A stretch of DNA of 7,098 nucleotides from Thiotrichaceae bacterium (GTDB taxonomy: Bacteria > Pseudomonadota > Gammaproteobacteria > Thiotrichales > Thiotrichaceae): contig JALVRY010000020.1 in NCBI GenBank assembly GCA_027024625.1, positions 606-7,703 of the forward strand, in the 5' to 3' direction. The notes under the pieces are model-generated. The model ran no database searches. It was not told the DNA's origin and worked only from the letters and a program-made list of their open reading frames with translations. Made by a program: the position numbers and the translations under genes. Numbering within the stretch: the stretch's first letter is position 1; each line of letters opens with the position of its first letter. This document shows positions 1 through 6,258 of the stretch, piece after piece.

Positions 1-944
1 TGACCGCTGGCATTGGTGACTTGGCTAATATGTTGATGGATTTTGTCGTAGGCAAAGGTGGTGACATTGCCCATTGCGTCGGTTTGTTTTATCGGCAAGT
101 CAAATACGCCGTATTCGATGCGCTGTTTGTTTTGCTTGGCATCGGTAAATACGCTGGGTTGATGGCTTTGTGTGTAGTTAAGGCTGTCTTGATCGTTTAA
201 AGGGCTATTTATTTTTGCTAAACGATTTTCTTGGTCATATTGGTATTCCCAGCTATTGCGCCTTGGGGTGATTATTTTACTGAGCTGGTCGTGTTGGTTG
301 TATTGGTATTGTTGTTCGTTTTTTAACCAGTCACTGGCTGTTGTTAGGCGGTGTTTTCTGTCGTAGTTAAACTTTCGGGCTAGCTTCCCTGCTATTTGGA
401 TTTCCCCTAGGTTTCCATGACTATCGTGTTGGTACTGAATGGTGTCGCCTGTAGGCAGAGTCACTTTTTGAATATTTTGTTTTGCATCGTAATGATATTG
501 TGTTGTTCCACTGCTGTCTTTTATGCTTTGTATGTTTTCAAAGTCTTCATCGTATATAAATTTAGTGGTGCGCTCTAAGCTATCGGTAATACTGGTTGGT
601 TTTCCTGTCCACGGCTCATAGCCATAAAGGGTTTGGTTGCCTTCTGGGTCTGTTTCTTTGGTGATTAATCCATAGTTGTCGTAGCTGTACTCGGTTACAT
701 TGCTTTGCGGGTCGATTTCTTTTATGGCTTGATTGTCTTTATCAAAATGGATTTGCCAACATTGTTCATTAGAATCGTAGGCGCGCGTAATACGGTTTTC
801 TCTATCATAATTAAAACGCCAATGATGATAGCCTTCACTGCCGATGGTTTCTGTGCAACGCTCTTCATTGTTGTACCAATATTCTACTTGGCTTTTTTTA
901 TGGTAAGTGAGTCGGCTCAATAAGCCTTGATCATTGTACTGGAT
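1..944 (-). repeat. Rhs/YD repeats with a 21-residue period
   Basis: Within the Rhs effector, tyrosine-aspartate-like positions recur almost exactly every 21 residues (63 nt). The key aromatic or equivalent residue falls at 531, 552, 574, 595, 616, 637, 659, 680, 701, 722, 743, 764, 785, 806 and 827. Well-kept units read FNYDRENRIT, YSYDNYGLIT, FNYDRKHRLT and YQYDQENRLA; others are degenerate (HD, YN, FD, YE). In the family these strands wind into the hollow beta-cocoon that encloses the C-terminal toxin. The array continues past position 1. The DNA itself is not a clean tandem repeat; the period is visible at the protein level. Confidence 0.88.
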
Positions 945-2528
945 TTGTTGGTCGGTATTCCCTTGGCTCCATGCAAACGTGAGGTAGCCTGACTGTTGTT
1001 GAAACTCTGCTATTTTATTCTCTTTGCCTATGTCCGCACGATGGATTTTGTAGAGATGACCTTCCTCATAATACAGTTCTAGGCGAATGCCGTCTGAATG
1101 CTCTATCGTATGGGGTTGAAAGCTGTCATTTAGATGATAACGAATATGGTTGCCGTTATAGTCTTCAATGGCGACACGATAGGCTTTATCTGTTGTTTTT
1201 TCATAGCGAAAATAATGAACTAGCTTTGTATCTGTGTCGGTTAATGTGTAGCCTAAATTGCGTTGCGTGAGTAATAAATGCGGATAGTGACGGTTAAATA
1301 CTTTTTGATACCCTTGCGGTAAATCAAAAACAATAATTTGTCCGCTGGGGCTATACCATGTAATCTGACTTTTTTGTGCTTTGATTTCAAGATAGTCGCT
1401 AAAGCTATCTCGCCAGCCGATACCGAGAATACCTTTGTCTTTATCGCCACTGCTATAACTTCGTTCAAAGCGCAATGGGATGGTTTGCCCTAGCTCAAAA
1501 TCTGTAAAGTTTTTAACACAGTATCCGCTAATAGGGTCTACTGGGTTTCCCATACGACATTTTAATTTTTTAATGGCATTTTTTATTGATTTCCCTATTG
1601 ATGCCGCTTTATTTTTTAGTTTGCTAAAGGCGACACATGCCCCAAGTGCAGCGGTTTTTAAAGCACCACCTATATTTCTTAGTTTTTTAATAGCCCCCCT
1701 TCCAAGTGCTTTTAGTCCACCCAGCGCAGATTTCATAACGCCATTTTTGGCAACAGACGTACTGATAGCCTTTATTCCTCCTTTTACACCACCTTTAATT
1801 AGCGCAGTAGGAGGAATAATATAATCAACCGTAAAAAGTATTGCGCGTTGCCAAAAGGGAAATTCATCAGGAGTGATTTTAACAACCGTTGCTTGTCCTG
1901 ATCCTATAAAAACATCACTGACACCTTGTTGTATAACACCATCACAGGCTGTTTTGTCGCCAATTCTAACCGCCGGCATCTTGTTTATCGCAACGGTTTC
2001 ACTGCCTTGGGCAATTAAAGAAGGTGCGCCACTGTGTTTGACACAGGCAACCATATCAATACCCGCTCTTGCTGCAGGTTTTCCATGTATAAAAACATTA
2101 GCCGATCCTGTTGTAACCGGTCCATCGGTGGCAGGAAGGCTTTTATCAATAAAGTTAGTGATGCCGCTTCCAATATAAGAACTCCCCACTATACCTACAG
2201 TACCTACGGTTACTGCCGCAATAGCGCCTATGGCTATTGCGGCTAAACCACCCGTTACCACAATCAGCCCAATAGCTACAGTGATTGCAACATAAGCGAT
2301 TGCTGCACCAATAACCGCCCCCACAAGCGCAGCCATAAAACTTTTATGTTGAATTTGATGCCCAATCGTTACAGCTTGTGGCGGAGGTGAGGCAGATGTT
2401 TCACGCTTTGGTAAATAATCCAAACCCGCTTTAACACCAGCCATCAGGCTATCCGATGCCATGTACCCAGCAGCAGCAATACCACCCACACCAGCGGCAA
2501 CTTTTGCATAACAAGAGGCATTACTCAT
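1..2528 (-). CDS. PAAR-Rhs type VI secretion effector, 3' end outside window
   Basis: Predicted T6SS-delivered polymorphic toxin; 842 codons are visible and the frame is unbroken to the window edge, so the Rhs C-terminus, toxin tip and stop are missing. ATG at 2528 is preceded by GGAG (2536-2539) with 7 nt spacing. Order of parts: 50-residue N-terminal extension; degenerate prePAAR-like motif around residues 52-61 (ending in H61); hydrophobic Ala/Gly/Val/Ile-rich membrane region at about 65-120; PAAR domain about 130-212 with the literal residues PAAR at 151-154 and possible metal ligands C162, H165 and C195; a Lys-rich linker 236-330 with no acidic residue; a DUF6531-type Rhs entry domain from about 327 (GNPVDPISG, then a TDFELG stretch and FERSYSS, then GWRDSF); and YD repeats from about 529 to the edge. 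It lies 12 nt after the EagR-like gene and downstream of vgrG, the usual order for a chaperone-dependent Rhs effector. The toxin activity cannot be inferred because that part is off the window. Confidence 0.93.
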   Translation of the reverse strand, partial: MSNASCYAKVAAGVGGIAAAGYMASDSLMAGVKAGLDYLPKRETSASPPPQAVTIGHQIQHKSFMAALVGAVIGAAIAYVAITVAIGLIVVTGGLAAIAIGAIAAVTVGTVGIVGSSYIGSGITNFIDKSLPATDGPVTTGSANVFIHGKPAARAGIDMVACVKHSGAPSLIAQGSETVAINKMPAVRIGDKTACDGVIQQGVSDVFIGSGQATVVKITPDEFPFWQRAILFTVDYIIPPTALIKGGVKGGIKAISTSVAKNGVMKSALGGLKALGRGAIKKLRNIGGALKTAALGACVAFSKLKNKAASIGKSIKNAIKKLKCRMGNPVDPISGYCVKNFTDFELGQTIPLRFERSYSSGDKDKGILGIGWRDSFSDYLEIKAQKSQITWYSPSGQIIVFDLPQGYQKVFNRHYPHLLLTQRNLGYTLTDTDTKLVHYFRYEKTTDKAYRVAIEDYNGNHIRYHLNDSFQPHTIEHSDGIRLELYYEEGHLYKIHRADIGKENKIAEFQQQSGYLTFAWSQGNTDQQIQYNDQGLLSRLTYHKKSQVEYWYNNEERCTETIGSEGYHHWRFNYDRENRITRAYDSNEQCWQIHFDKDNQAIKEIDPQSNVTEYSYDNYGLITKETDPEGNQTLYGYEPWTGKPTSITDSLERTTKFIYDEDFENIQSIKDSSGTTQYHYDAKQNIQKVTLPTGDTIQYQHDSHGNLGEIQIAGKLARKFNYDRKHRLTTASDWLKNEQQYQYNQHDQLSKIITPRRNSWEYQYDQENRLAKINSPLNDQDSLNYTQSHQPSVFTDAKQNKQRIEYGVFDLPIKQTDAMGNVTTFAYDKIHQHISQVTNASG
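1539..1823 (-). other. Cationic, acid-free linker between PAAR and Rhs domains
   Basis: Residues 236-330 of the Rhs effector contain 20 Lys/Arg and no Asp or Glu. They are otherwise rich in Ala, Gly, Ile and Leu, with stretches such as GRGAIKKLRNIGGALK and SIKNAIKKLK that would form amphipathic basic helices. The segment sits between the end of the PAAR domain and the DUF6531 Rhs entry. I know of no named domain matching it. It may be only a flexible linker or a helical plug region of the Rhs shell, or it may contact membranes or the VgrG tip; those roles are inference. Confidence 0.6.
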
Positions 2529-2540
2529 GACTATTCTCCA

Positions 2541-2966
2541 CTAGCTTTCACTGGATTTAACGGTGACAAAGCTCGTCATTATTTTTTGCAATAATACTTT
2601 TTGACTCTCAGTAATGACTTGGGCTGAGGTTGCCGTCATGCTTAGAAGCATCTGCCCGATAACTATCATTAAATTCATTTGATAAACAGCACCTTCAGGA
2701 GATTTCCAATGATAAGAGACCAAACGATATTCTTGAGAATCTACCATTACGGGTTCTTTCGCTGTTTCTATATACTCATTGAGGTTTTCTTTAATAAGCA
2801 GAAATTGAGACTTTAAATGCTCTATCGGTTCTACGCCATGTGGAATAGGCGTTCGATTCAACACTATATTATAGCCTTCTGTTTCTGGCGCACGAAATAT
2901 ATACATCGTTTCATCTTGCCAATCATTTGGGATTTGAATGTCACCATCTTGTAAACGGTATTGCAT
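2541..2966 (-). CDS. eagR: EagR-like T6SS effector chaperone (DUF1795/DcrB-like)
   Basis: Small cytoplasmic protein of 141 residues with no signal peptide or membrane segment, the usual size of the DUF1795 family. Family features are the early IPNDWQDETMYIF stretch (12-24), NIVLNRTPIPHG (33-44) and the late strand LLSMTATS (107-114). Eag proteins bind the prePAAR motif and transmembrane helices of T6SS effectors, keep them soluble before secretion and help load them on VgrG. The position here, between vgrG and a PAAR-Rhs gene that encodes a hydrophobic N-terminal region, is the classical context and makes this role likely. ATG at 2966 has AAGGA at 2975-2979 with 8 nt spacing. It begins 20 nt after the vgrG stop and ends (TAG, 2541-2543) 12 nt before the effector start, so all three should be co-transcribed. 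A generic DcrB-like protein is the alternative, but context argues against it. Confidence 0.9.
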   Translation of the reverse strand: MQYRLQDGDIQIPNDWQDETMYIFRAPETEGYNIVLNRTPIPHGVEPIEHLKSQFLLIKENLNEYIETAKEPVMVDSQEYRLVSYHWKSPEGAVYQMNLMIVIGQMLLSMTATSAQVITESQKVLLQKIMTSFVTVKSSES

Positions 2967-2986
2967 GAGCTAGTTCCTTTAAAAAT

Positions 2987-4882
2987 TTAGTTAAGTGTTA
3001 TGTGCGATCCATTTACAACAATATCTTCACTGCCTTTGATCTCAATACGCCCTGATTTAGTAATAATAATACTGCCTCCAGCCGTTTCTAGATGAATATT
3101 GCCTGTTTTGGATTTGATAACAATATCCTTCTCTACAATCAGGTTTTGTGCCATTTCAATAGTTTCTTCGCGGTTACCTTTTATGGTAATTATCTCATTC
3201 TTTCCTATCGTTTCATCACGATTACCATTAACAGTAATGTTCTCATTGCCTCCTACCGTCTCCGTTCTATCCCCACCAATACCAATTCTTTCATTTCCTC
3301 CTACATCTTCCTCTCTGTTTATTTTAACTTTAGTCGTTTCATTATTTCCCACCACATTATTTTGATCATATTGTGCGTGCATGAAAATTTCTTCCTTGCC
3401 GAGCGCGTCTTCAAAGCGTAGTTCATTAAAGCCTTTACCTTTGTGTGTACTAGATTTCATCGTCATTCTGGTTTTATTTGCAGGTAAGGCGTAAGGTACT
3501 TTACAGGCATCATTGTAGGTACGGCCTGTGATTACGGGTCTATCGGGGTTACCTTCGTAAAAGTCTACGATGACTTCTTGCCCTATGCGAGGAAGTACCA
3601 TTGTGCCAAAGCTTCCGCCTGCTGAATTGTAGGAAACACGAACCCAGCAAGAGCTATTCTCATTTTTCTCTCCATATCGATCCCATGCAAATTGCACTTT
3701 GGCGCGACCAAATTCATCACAGTAAATTTCTTCTCCTTTTGGACCAACAACAACAGCATGTTGAGGGCCATCGACTACTGGTGGTTTATTAATGCGTTCT
3801 GCTCTAAAGGGTGTGTAGCTTTCGATTACACTAAATTTGTTCTTATATATAAATCCTGTGGCTCCCTTTTTTGTAGACCCAAATGCGTCTTGATCTACTT
3901 TGTGAATGACTTTGGTGACAAGGTATTCGATATTTTGATCGTCACGAGGGTGTTTTATCATTTTCATTAAGCCGCCCGCTGTAAATCCTCTTGCAGTACT
4001 TTCCCCTTCTACTGTTGCGTAACGGCTGTGAATTTCTTCTTGTCGCATACGTGCATAATGGCGACCTTCATCGGGTGTTATGTAGTTGCCTGGGTAGTCA
4101 TATATTTCGGCATCTGCTTTCTCATGCATTTTTGGATAGGTGTAATCATTTTTTATATCGGCTTTTGATAGTTTAAAGTCAAAATCATTAAGCACGATGG
4201 AGCCTGATACAATTTTACGTTTATGTTTCCAATGGTTAATCGTGTCTTCATGGCGTATCGTTGTTGCATCGGGTGGGTAGTAAGAAATGGCTTGGTATGC
4301 GGGTATCATTTCATGTGACGAGTAGGTATCAGCAAGAATTAATAAGTGCCTACCTTTCTCGTGTTTGAAGAAGTAATAGATGCCCTCTTCTTCCATTAGG
4401 CGGGAAACAAAGTTGAAATCTGATTCTCTATATTGAACAGTATACTCCCTCAAACGGTACTCATTACTAAGGCGCAATTCATAATCTGTATAGTTATTAT
4501 CACGAAAAACGGCTTCTATTATATCGGTTGCTTTTTGCTCTTGAAAGATACGACAATCATTGGTGCGCTTGAGAAACCATAACCAAGGGGAAACTGTTGC
4601 AAAGTAGGTGGCAAAGCCTTCTGCATTTTCACCTTGTGAAAACTCAGTAACATAACCATTAAAATACCTTTCATCATTGCCCGCCACATCTAGCCTGATA
4701 GATACGTTTTGACCTAATAACGATTCAAAGTCTATATCTTCTTTTGTGCTTCTTAGCGTTAGCTCAAAGTTATAGGGTCGCCCAAGCTCTTCCACAGCCT
4801 CGAAATGGTGAAGCAATAGAACATCATCACCTAAAGGGGAAATAAATTCTAGCTCACGATGTTTTTGACTTGGAGTAATCAT
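2987..4882 (-). CDS. vgrG: VgrG (TssI) type VI secretion spike protein
   Basis: Trimeric needle-tip protein of the T6SS, which carries PAAR-tipped effectors out of the cell. 631 residues from the chosen start. The gp27-like part covers about the first 370 residues and has the family signature ESDFNFVSRLMEEEGIYYFF near 153-172. The gp5-like OB domain follows at about 372-460, with DEFGRAKVQFAWD, WVRVSYNSAGGSFG, LPRIGQEVIVDFYEGNPDRP and ITGRTYN. A beta-helix of octad repeats covers about 511-590, and the protein ends in a blunt VVNGSHITLN tip with no added effector domain, so it is a structural VgrG that should be capped by the PAAR protein encoded downstream. An upstream in-frame ATG at 4894 would add four residues, but GGAG at 4889-4892 lies 6 nt before the ATG at 4882, so the latter is preferred. 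It is the first gene of the vgrG-eagR-rhs operon. Confidence 0.95.
   Translation of the reverse strand: MITPSQKHRELEFISPLGDDVLLLHHFEAVEELGRPYNFELTLRSTKEDIDFESLLGQNVSIRLDVAGNDERYFNGYVTEFSQGENAEGFATYFATVSPWLWFLKRTNDCRIFQEQKATDIIEAVFRDNNYTDYELRLSNEYRLREYTVQYRESDFNFVSRLMEEEGIYYFFKHEKGRHLLILADTYSSHEMIPAYQAISYYPPDATTIRHEDTINHWKHKRKIVSGSIVLNDFDFKLSKADIKNDYTYPKMHEKADAEIYDYPGNYITPDEGRHYARMRQEEIHSRYATVEGESTARGFTAGGLMKMIKHPRDDQNIEYLVTKVIHKVDQDAFGSTKKGATGFIYKNKFSVIESYTPFRAERINKPPVVDGPQHAVVVGPKGEEIYCDEFGRAKVQFAWDRYGEKNENSSCWVRVSYNSAGGSFGTMVLPRIGQEVIVDFYEGNPDRPVITGRTYNDACKVPYALPANKTRMTMKSSTHKGKGFNELRFEDALGKEEIFMHAQYDQNNVVGNNETTKVKINREEDVGGNERIGIGGDRTETVGGNENITVNGNRDETIGKNEIITIKGNREETIEMAQNLIVEKDIVIKSKTGNIHLETAGGSIIITKSGRIEIKGSEDIVVNGSHITLN
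3113..3352 (-). repeat. Octapeptide beta-helix repeats in VgrG needle
   Basis: Ten consecutive 8-residue units (24 nt each) at residues 511-590 of VgrG, of the kind V/I-x-x-N/D-x-x-x-x, for example VGGNERIG, IGGDRTET, VGGNENIT, VNGNRDET, IGKNEIIT and IKGNREET. Units also pair into a 16-residue super-period (N-E-x-I followed by N/D-R-x-E-T). This is the octad pattern known from the triple-stranded beta-helix of phage T4 gp5 and VgrG needles. The last units (IEMAQNLI, VEKDIVIK) lose the Gly/Asn positions as the needle passes into the tip. Confidence 0.88.
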
Positions 4883-4888
4883 TTTCTT

Positions 4889-4892
4889 CTCC
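4889..4892 (-). promoter_or_regulatory. Ribosome binding site deciding the vgrG start
   Basis: On the minus strand GGAG is followed by AAGAAA and ATG (start at 4882), a 6 nt spacing. The alternative in-frame ATG at 4894 overlaps this site and has no purine-rich Shine-Dalgarno sequence in the AT-rich leader before it. Initiation at 4882 is therefore favoured. Confidence 0.65.
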
Positions 4893-4906
4893 ATGTATTT
4901 ATTTTG

Positions 4907-4937
4907 TTTATAAGGGGTGATATTTTTAACATGTCTA
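4907..4937 (-). promoter_or_regulatory. Weak candidate promoter for the vgrG operon
   Basis: On the minus strand TAGACA (4932-4937) and TATAAA (4907-4912) resemble -35 and -10 boxes, each with five of six consensus bases, but the 19 nt spacer is long. Transcription would start around 4900 and leave a leader of roughly 18 nt before the ATG at 4882. This would also favour that start over the ATG at 4894. The evidence is only pattern matching in AT-rich DNA. Confidence 0.2.
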
Positions 4938-4999
4938 TATGCCCTTTTCCAGTCTTTTAGAATAATACTGGTAGTTTCTATTCTTAAATAGATAGTTGG

Positions 5000-5029
5000 T
5001 TCACACTAGAAGTAGCTAATAGTTATACT
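5000..5029 (+). promoter_or_regulatory. Candidate sigma70 promoter for the YiaAB-PspA operon
   Basis: TTCACA (5000-5005) and TATACT (5024-5029) each match five of six consensus bases, with an 18 nt spacer. Transcription would start near 5036, giving a leader of about 137 nt before the ATG at 5173. A 5-bp inverted repeat (5019-5031) overlaps the -10 box and could be an operator, though such short dyads are common by chance. Confidence 0.4.
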
Positions 5030-5172
5030 ATAAGTCAAAAACCGCGCTACTATTTCCAAAAAGCTTTAATAATAAATACCCTTCCCCATAATTCCTTTCA
5101 ACACGGCGATCCGCTCTGTTCTTAAATTTATATTTTCACAACATTAACAACAACGAAAGAAAGGAAAATAAA

Positions 5173-5445
5173 ATGGAAAACTACGACACACAAACTAACT
5201 CAGCGGGTTGGTTATTATTTGTAAAACTATCATTCGTGATTTCTTTGGCTGCCATGCTAGCCGCAATCATTTTTATGCCAGGCGATTTAATGCTCAAAGG
5301 TTACATGGGAATTAACGCACTCTTTATTGTTAGCTCAACCATTATGGTTTCTAAAACACTGCGTGATGAACATGAAGGCAGCAAAATCATCAATCGGATT
5401 ACCGAAGCCAAGGCAAATAAGATTATTAACGAATATGCGGAATAA
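5173..5445 (+). CDS. YiaA/YiaB-type two-helix inner membrane protein
   Basis: Small integral membrane protein of 90 residues whose biochemical role in this family is not established. Two hydrophobic helices are visible, at about 12-34 and 44-60. The loop between them and the second helix carry the YiaAB-domain signature: MPGDLMLKGYMGINALF, then SST and a K-T-L-R-D-E-H-E motif at 61-68. A charged helical tail follows (about 69-90). AAGGA at 5161-5165 lies 7 nt before the ATG. The stop at 5443-5445 is followed after 11 nt by the PspA-family start, and its last bases overlap the A-rich part of that gene's Shine-Dalgarno site, so the two genes are almost certainly co-transcribed and probably translationally coupled. 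By context it may act with the PspA-like protein at the inner membrane; this is inference. Confidence 0.85.
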   Translation: MENYDTQTNSAGWLLFVKLSFVISLAAMLAAIIFMPGDLMLKGYMGINALFIVSSTIMVSKTLRDEHEGSKIINRITEAKANKIINEYAE

Positions 5446-5456
5446 AGGAGAATATC

Positions 5457-6146
5457 ATGAGAATCATAACGAAATTATTCACCGCCATTCGCGGTGGCGC
5501 AAGAGAATCAGCTGAGATTGTAATTGATGCCAATGGTTTACGCATTTTTGCGCAAGAGATTCACGAATGTGAAAACCATATCACCCAATCAAAGCATCAA
5601 CTCGCCTCCATCATTGCAGAAAAGATGCGCCTAAAACGTGAGATTGAGAGCCATGAAAAAACCATCAATCAATTCGAGCAACGCATGGCAGATCATCTTG
5701 GCAATGAAGACGAAGCCTCCGCGCTAAAGTTAGCACAAATGGTGTGCGATAAAGAGTCTCTACTCAAACGGCAACGCCAACACTGCGAAAAGTTAACCCA
5801 GCACGAAGATCAACTGCAGCAAACACTGCAAAAGATGATCAGCCAGTTGGATAACTATCGCACCGAGTTACGCATGGCAAAAGCCACAGGCAAAATGCAA
5901 TCTGCTCAAAGTAAGCTAGCAAACCACAACAATGGCGCTATCTCACTATTTGGTGATATGCAAGACTCGCTCTCGCGGATTCAACAACGCCAGCAGGAAT
6001 TTGCCGACAATATGGATGCCATGGAGCAGTTAGATAGCAAACTGTCAGGCAATCTGGGCGGTGTGATTGACGATAGTGTTGATGCTTTGAAAGCCTCTGC
6101 TCAGGAGATTATGGATCGAGTGAAGATGAAAACTTCTGCGGCGTAG
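5457..6146 (+). CDS. PspA/IM30-family coiled-coil protein
   Basis: Peripheral inner-membrane protein of 229 residues, close to the 220-230 usual for PspA/IM30. Family members bind stressed membranes, form ESCRT-III-like assemblies and preserve membrane integrity. The N-terminus (MRIITKLFTAIRGGARESAE) can form the amphipathic membrane-binding helix. Residues about 35-150 are a long heptad-rich coiled coil with very high Gln, Lys, Glu and Arg content, followed by a linker and two or more further helices (about 160-223). It lacks predicted membrane spans. It is diverged from enterobacterial PspA: I do not see the close sequence identity expected of an orthologue, and no pspF, pspB or pspC lies nearby. 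GGAG at 5447-5450 is 6 nt before the ATG. It forms an operon with the preceding YiaAB-like gene and is followed by a strong terminator. A role in membrane stress is inferred from family and neighbours. Confidence 0.85.
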   Translation: MRIITKLFTAIRGGARESAEIVIDANGLRIFAQEIHECENHITQSKHQLASIIAEKMRLKREIESHEKTINQFEQRMADHLGNEDEASALKLAQMVCDKESLLKRQRQHCEKLTQHEDQLQQTLQKMISQLDNYRTELRMAKATGKMQSAQSKLANHNNGAISLFGDMQDSLSRIQQRQQEFADNMDAMEQLDSKLSGNLGGVIDDSVDALKASAQEIMDRVKMKTSAA

Positions 6147-6156
6147 AGCTTAGGTT

Positions 6157-6192
6157 AAGCCCTCTCTCCCTAGCAGGGAGAGAGGACTTTTT
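6157..6192 (+). terminator. Intrinsic terminator after the PspA-family gene
   Basis: A perfect 10-bp stem, CCTCTCTCCC (6161-6170) pairing with GGGAGAGAGG (6176-6185) around a 5-nt loop TAGCA. One C/A mismatch below it is followed by three more pairs (AAG with CTT). A run of five T's, 6188-6192, closes the structure. It begins 10 nt after the stop codon at 6144-6146. It should end, or partly attenuate, the YiaAB-PspA transcript before the downstream lipoprotein gene. Confidence 0.88.
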
Positions 6193-6258
6193 ATTAGATT
6201 AACAATATTGCAAGTTACACCCCCCCAGTTTTACATGATCAATCCAAGGAAAATCAAA
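6193..6258 (+). promoter_or_regulatory. Leader of the lipoprotein gene with C7 tract and possible weak promoter
   Basis: This 66-nt stretch between the terminator and the lipoprotein start must contain a promoter if the gene is transcribed independently. The best candidate is poor: TTGCAA (6208-6213) and TACATG (6232-6237) with an 18 nt spacer. A run of seven C's (6220-6226) lies inside that spacer. AAGGA at 6246-6250 is a good ribosome binding site, 8 nt before the ATG. Read-through of the terminator is the alternative source of transcript. Confidence 0.3.

Larger units (their letters stand above)
4883..5172. other. Divergent intergenic region between vgrG and the YiaAB-like gene
   Basis: About 290 nt of AT-rich sequence with no convincing gene on either strand. 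It should hold the promoters for both divergent operons. Visible elements are a rightward sigma70-like promoter at 5000-5029, a weak leftward candidate at 4907-4937, a 6-bp dyad with 4-nt loop at 4977-4992 (TCTATT/AATAGA), and a 5-bp dyad at 5019-5031 (ATAGT/ACTAT) overlapping the rightward -10 element. No sigma54 -24/-12 promoter (TGGCAC-N5-TTGC) of the kind that drives enterobacterial psp operons was found. I see no RNA gene or terminator here. Confidence 0.5.

Noticed and set aside
1480..2246. Open plus-strand frames opposite the PAAR and linker part of the Rhs gene
   Set aside because: The minus-strand frame has clear PAAR and DUF6531 motifs; the plus-strand frames are compositional by-products of Ala/Gly/Lys-rich coding sequence.
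2987..3113. Possible C-terminal effector extension on VgrG
   Set aside because: The protein ends within the needle tip soon after the last beta-helix strands (VVNGSHITLN), with no extra domain.
3113..3352. Regular 24-nt periodicity suggesting a CRISPR or satellite array
   Set aside because: The units are diverged at DNA level, have no spacers, and translate to the known octad beta-helix of VgrG.
3092..3421. Open plus-strand frames opposite the VgrG needle
   Set aside because: They are antisense shadows of the octad-repeat part of vgrG, whose regular codon pattern leaves the other strand open. They have low-complexity Ser/Ile/Phe/Pro-rich translations, no ribosome binding site and no recognisable domain.
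4973..5172. Sigma54 promoter as expected for a psp operon
   Set aside because: No GG-N10-GC arrangement with the TGGCAC/TTGC context was found upstream of the YiaAB-like gene.
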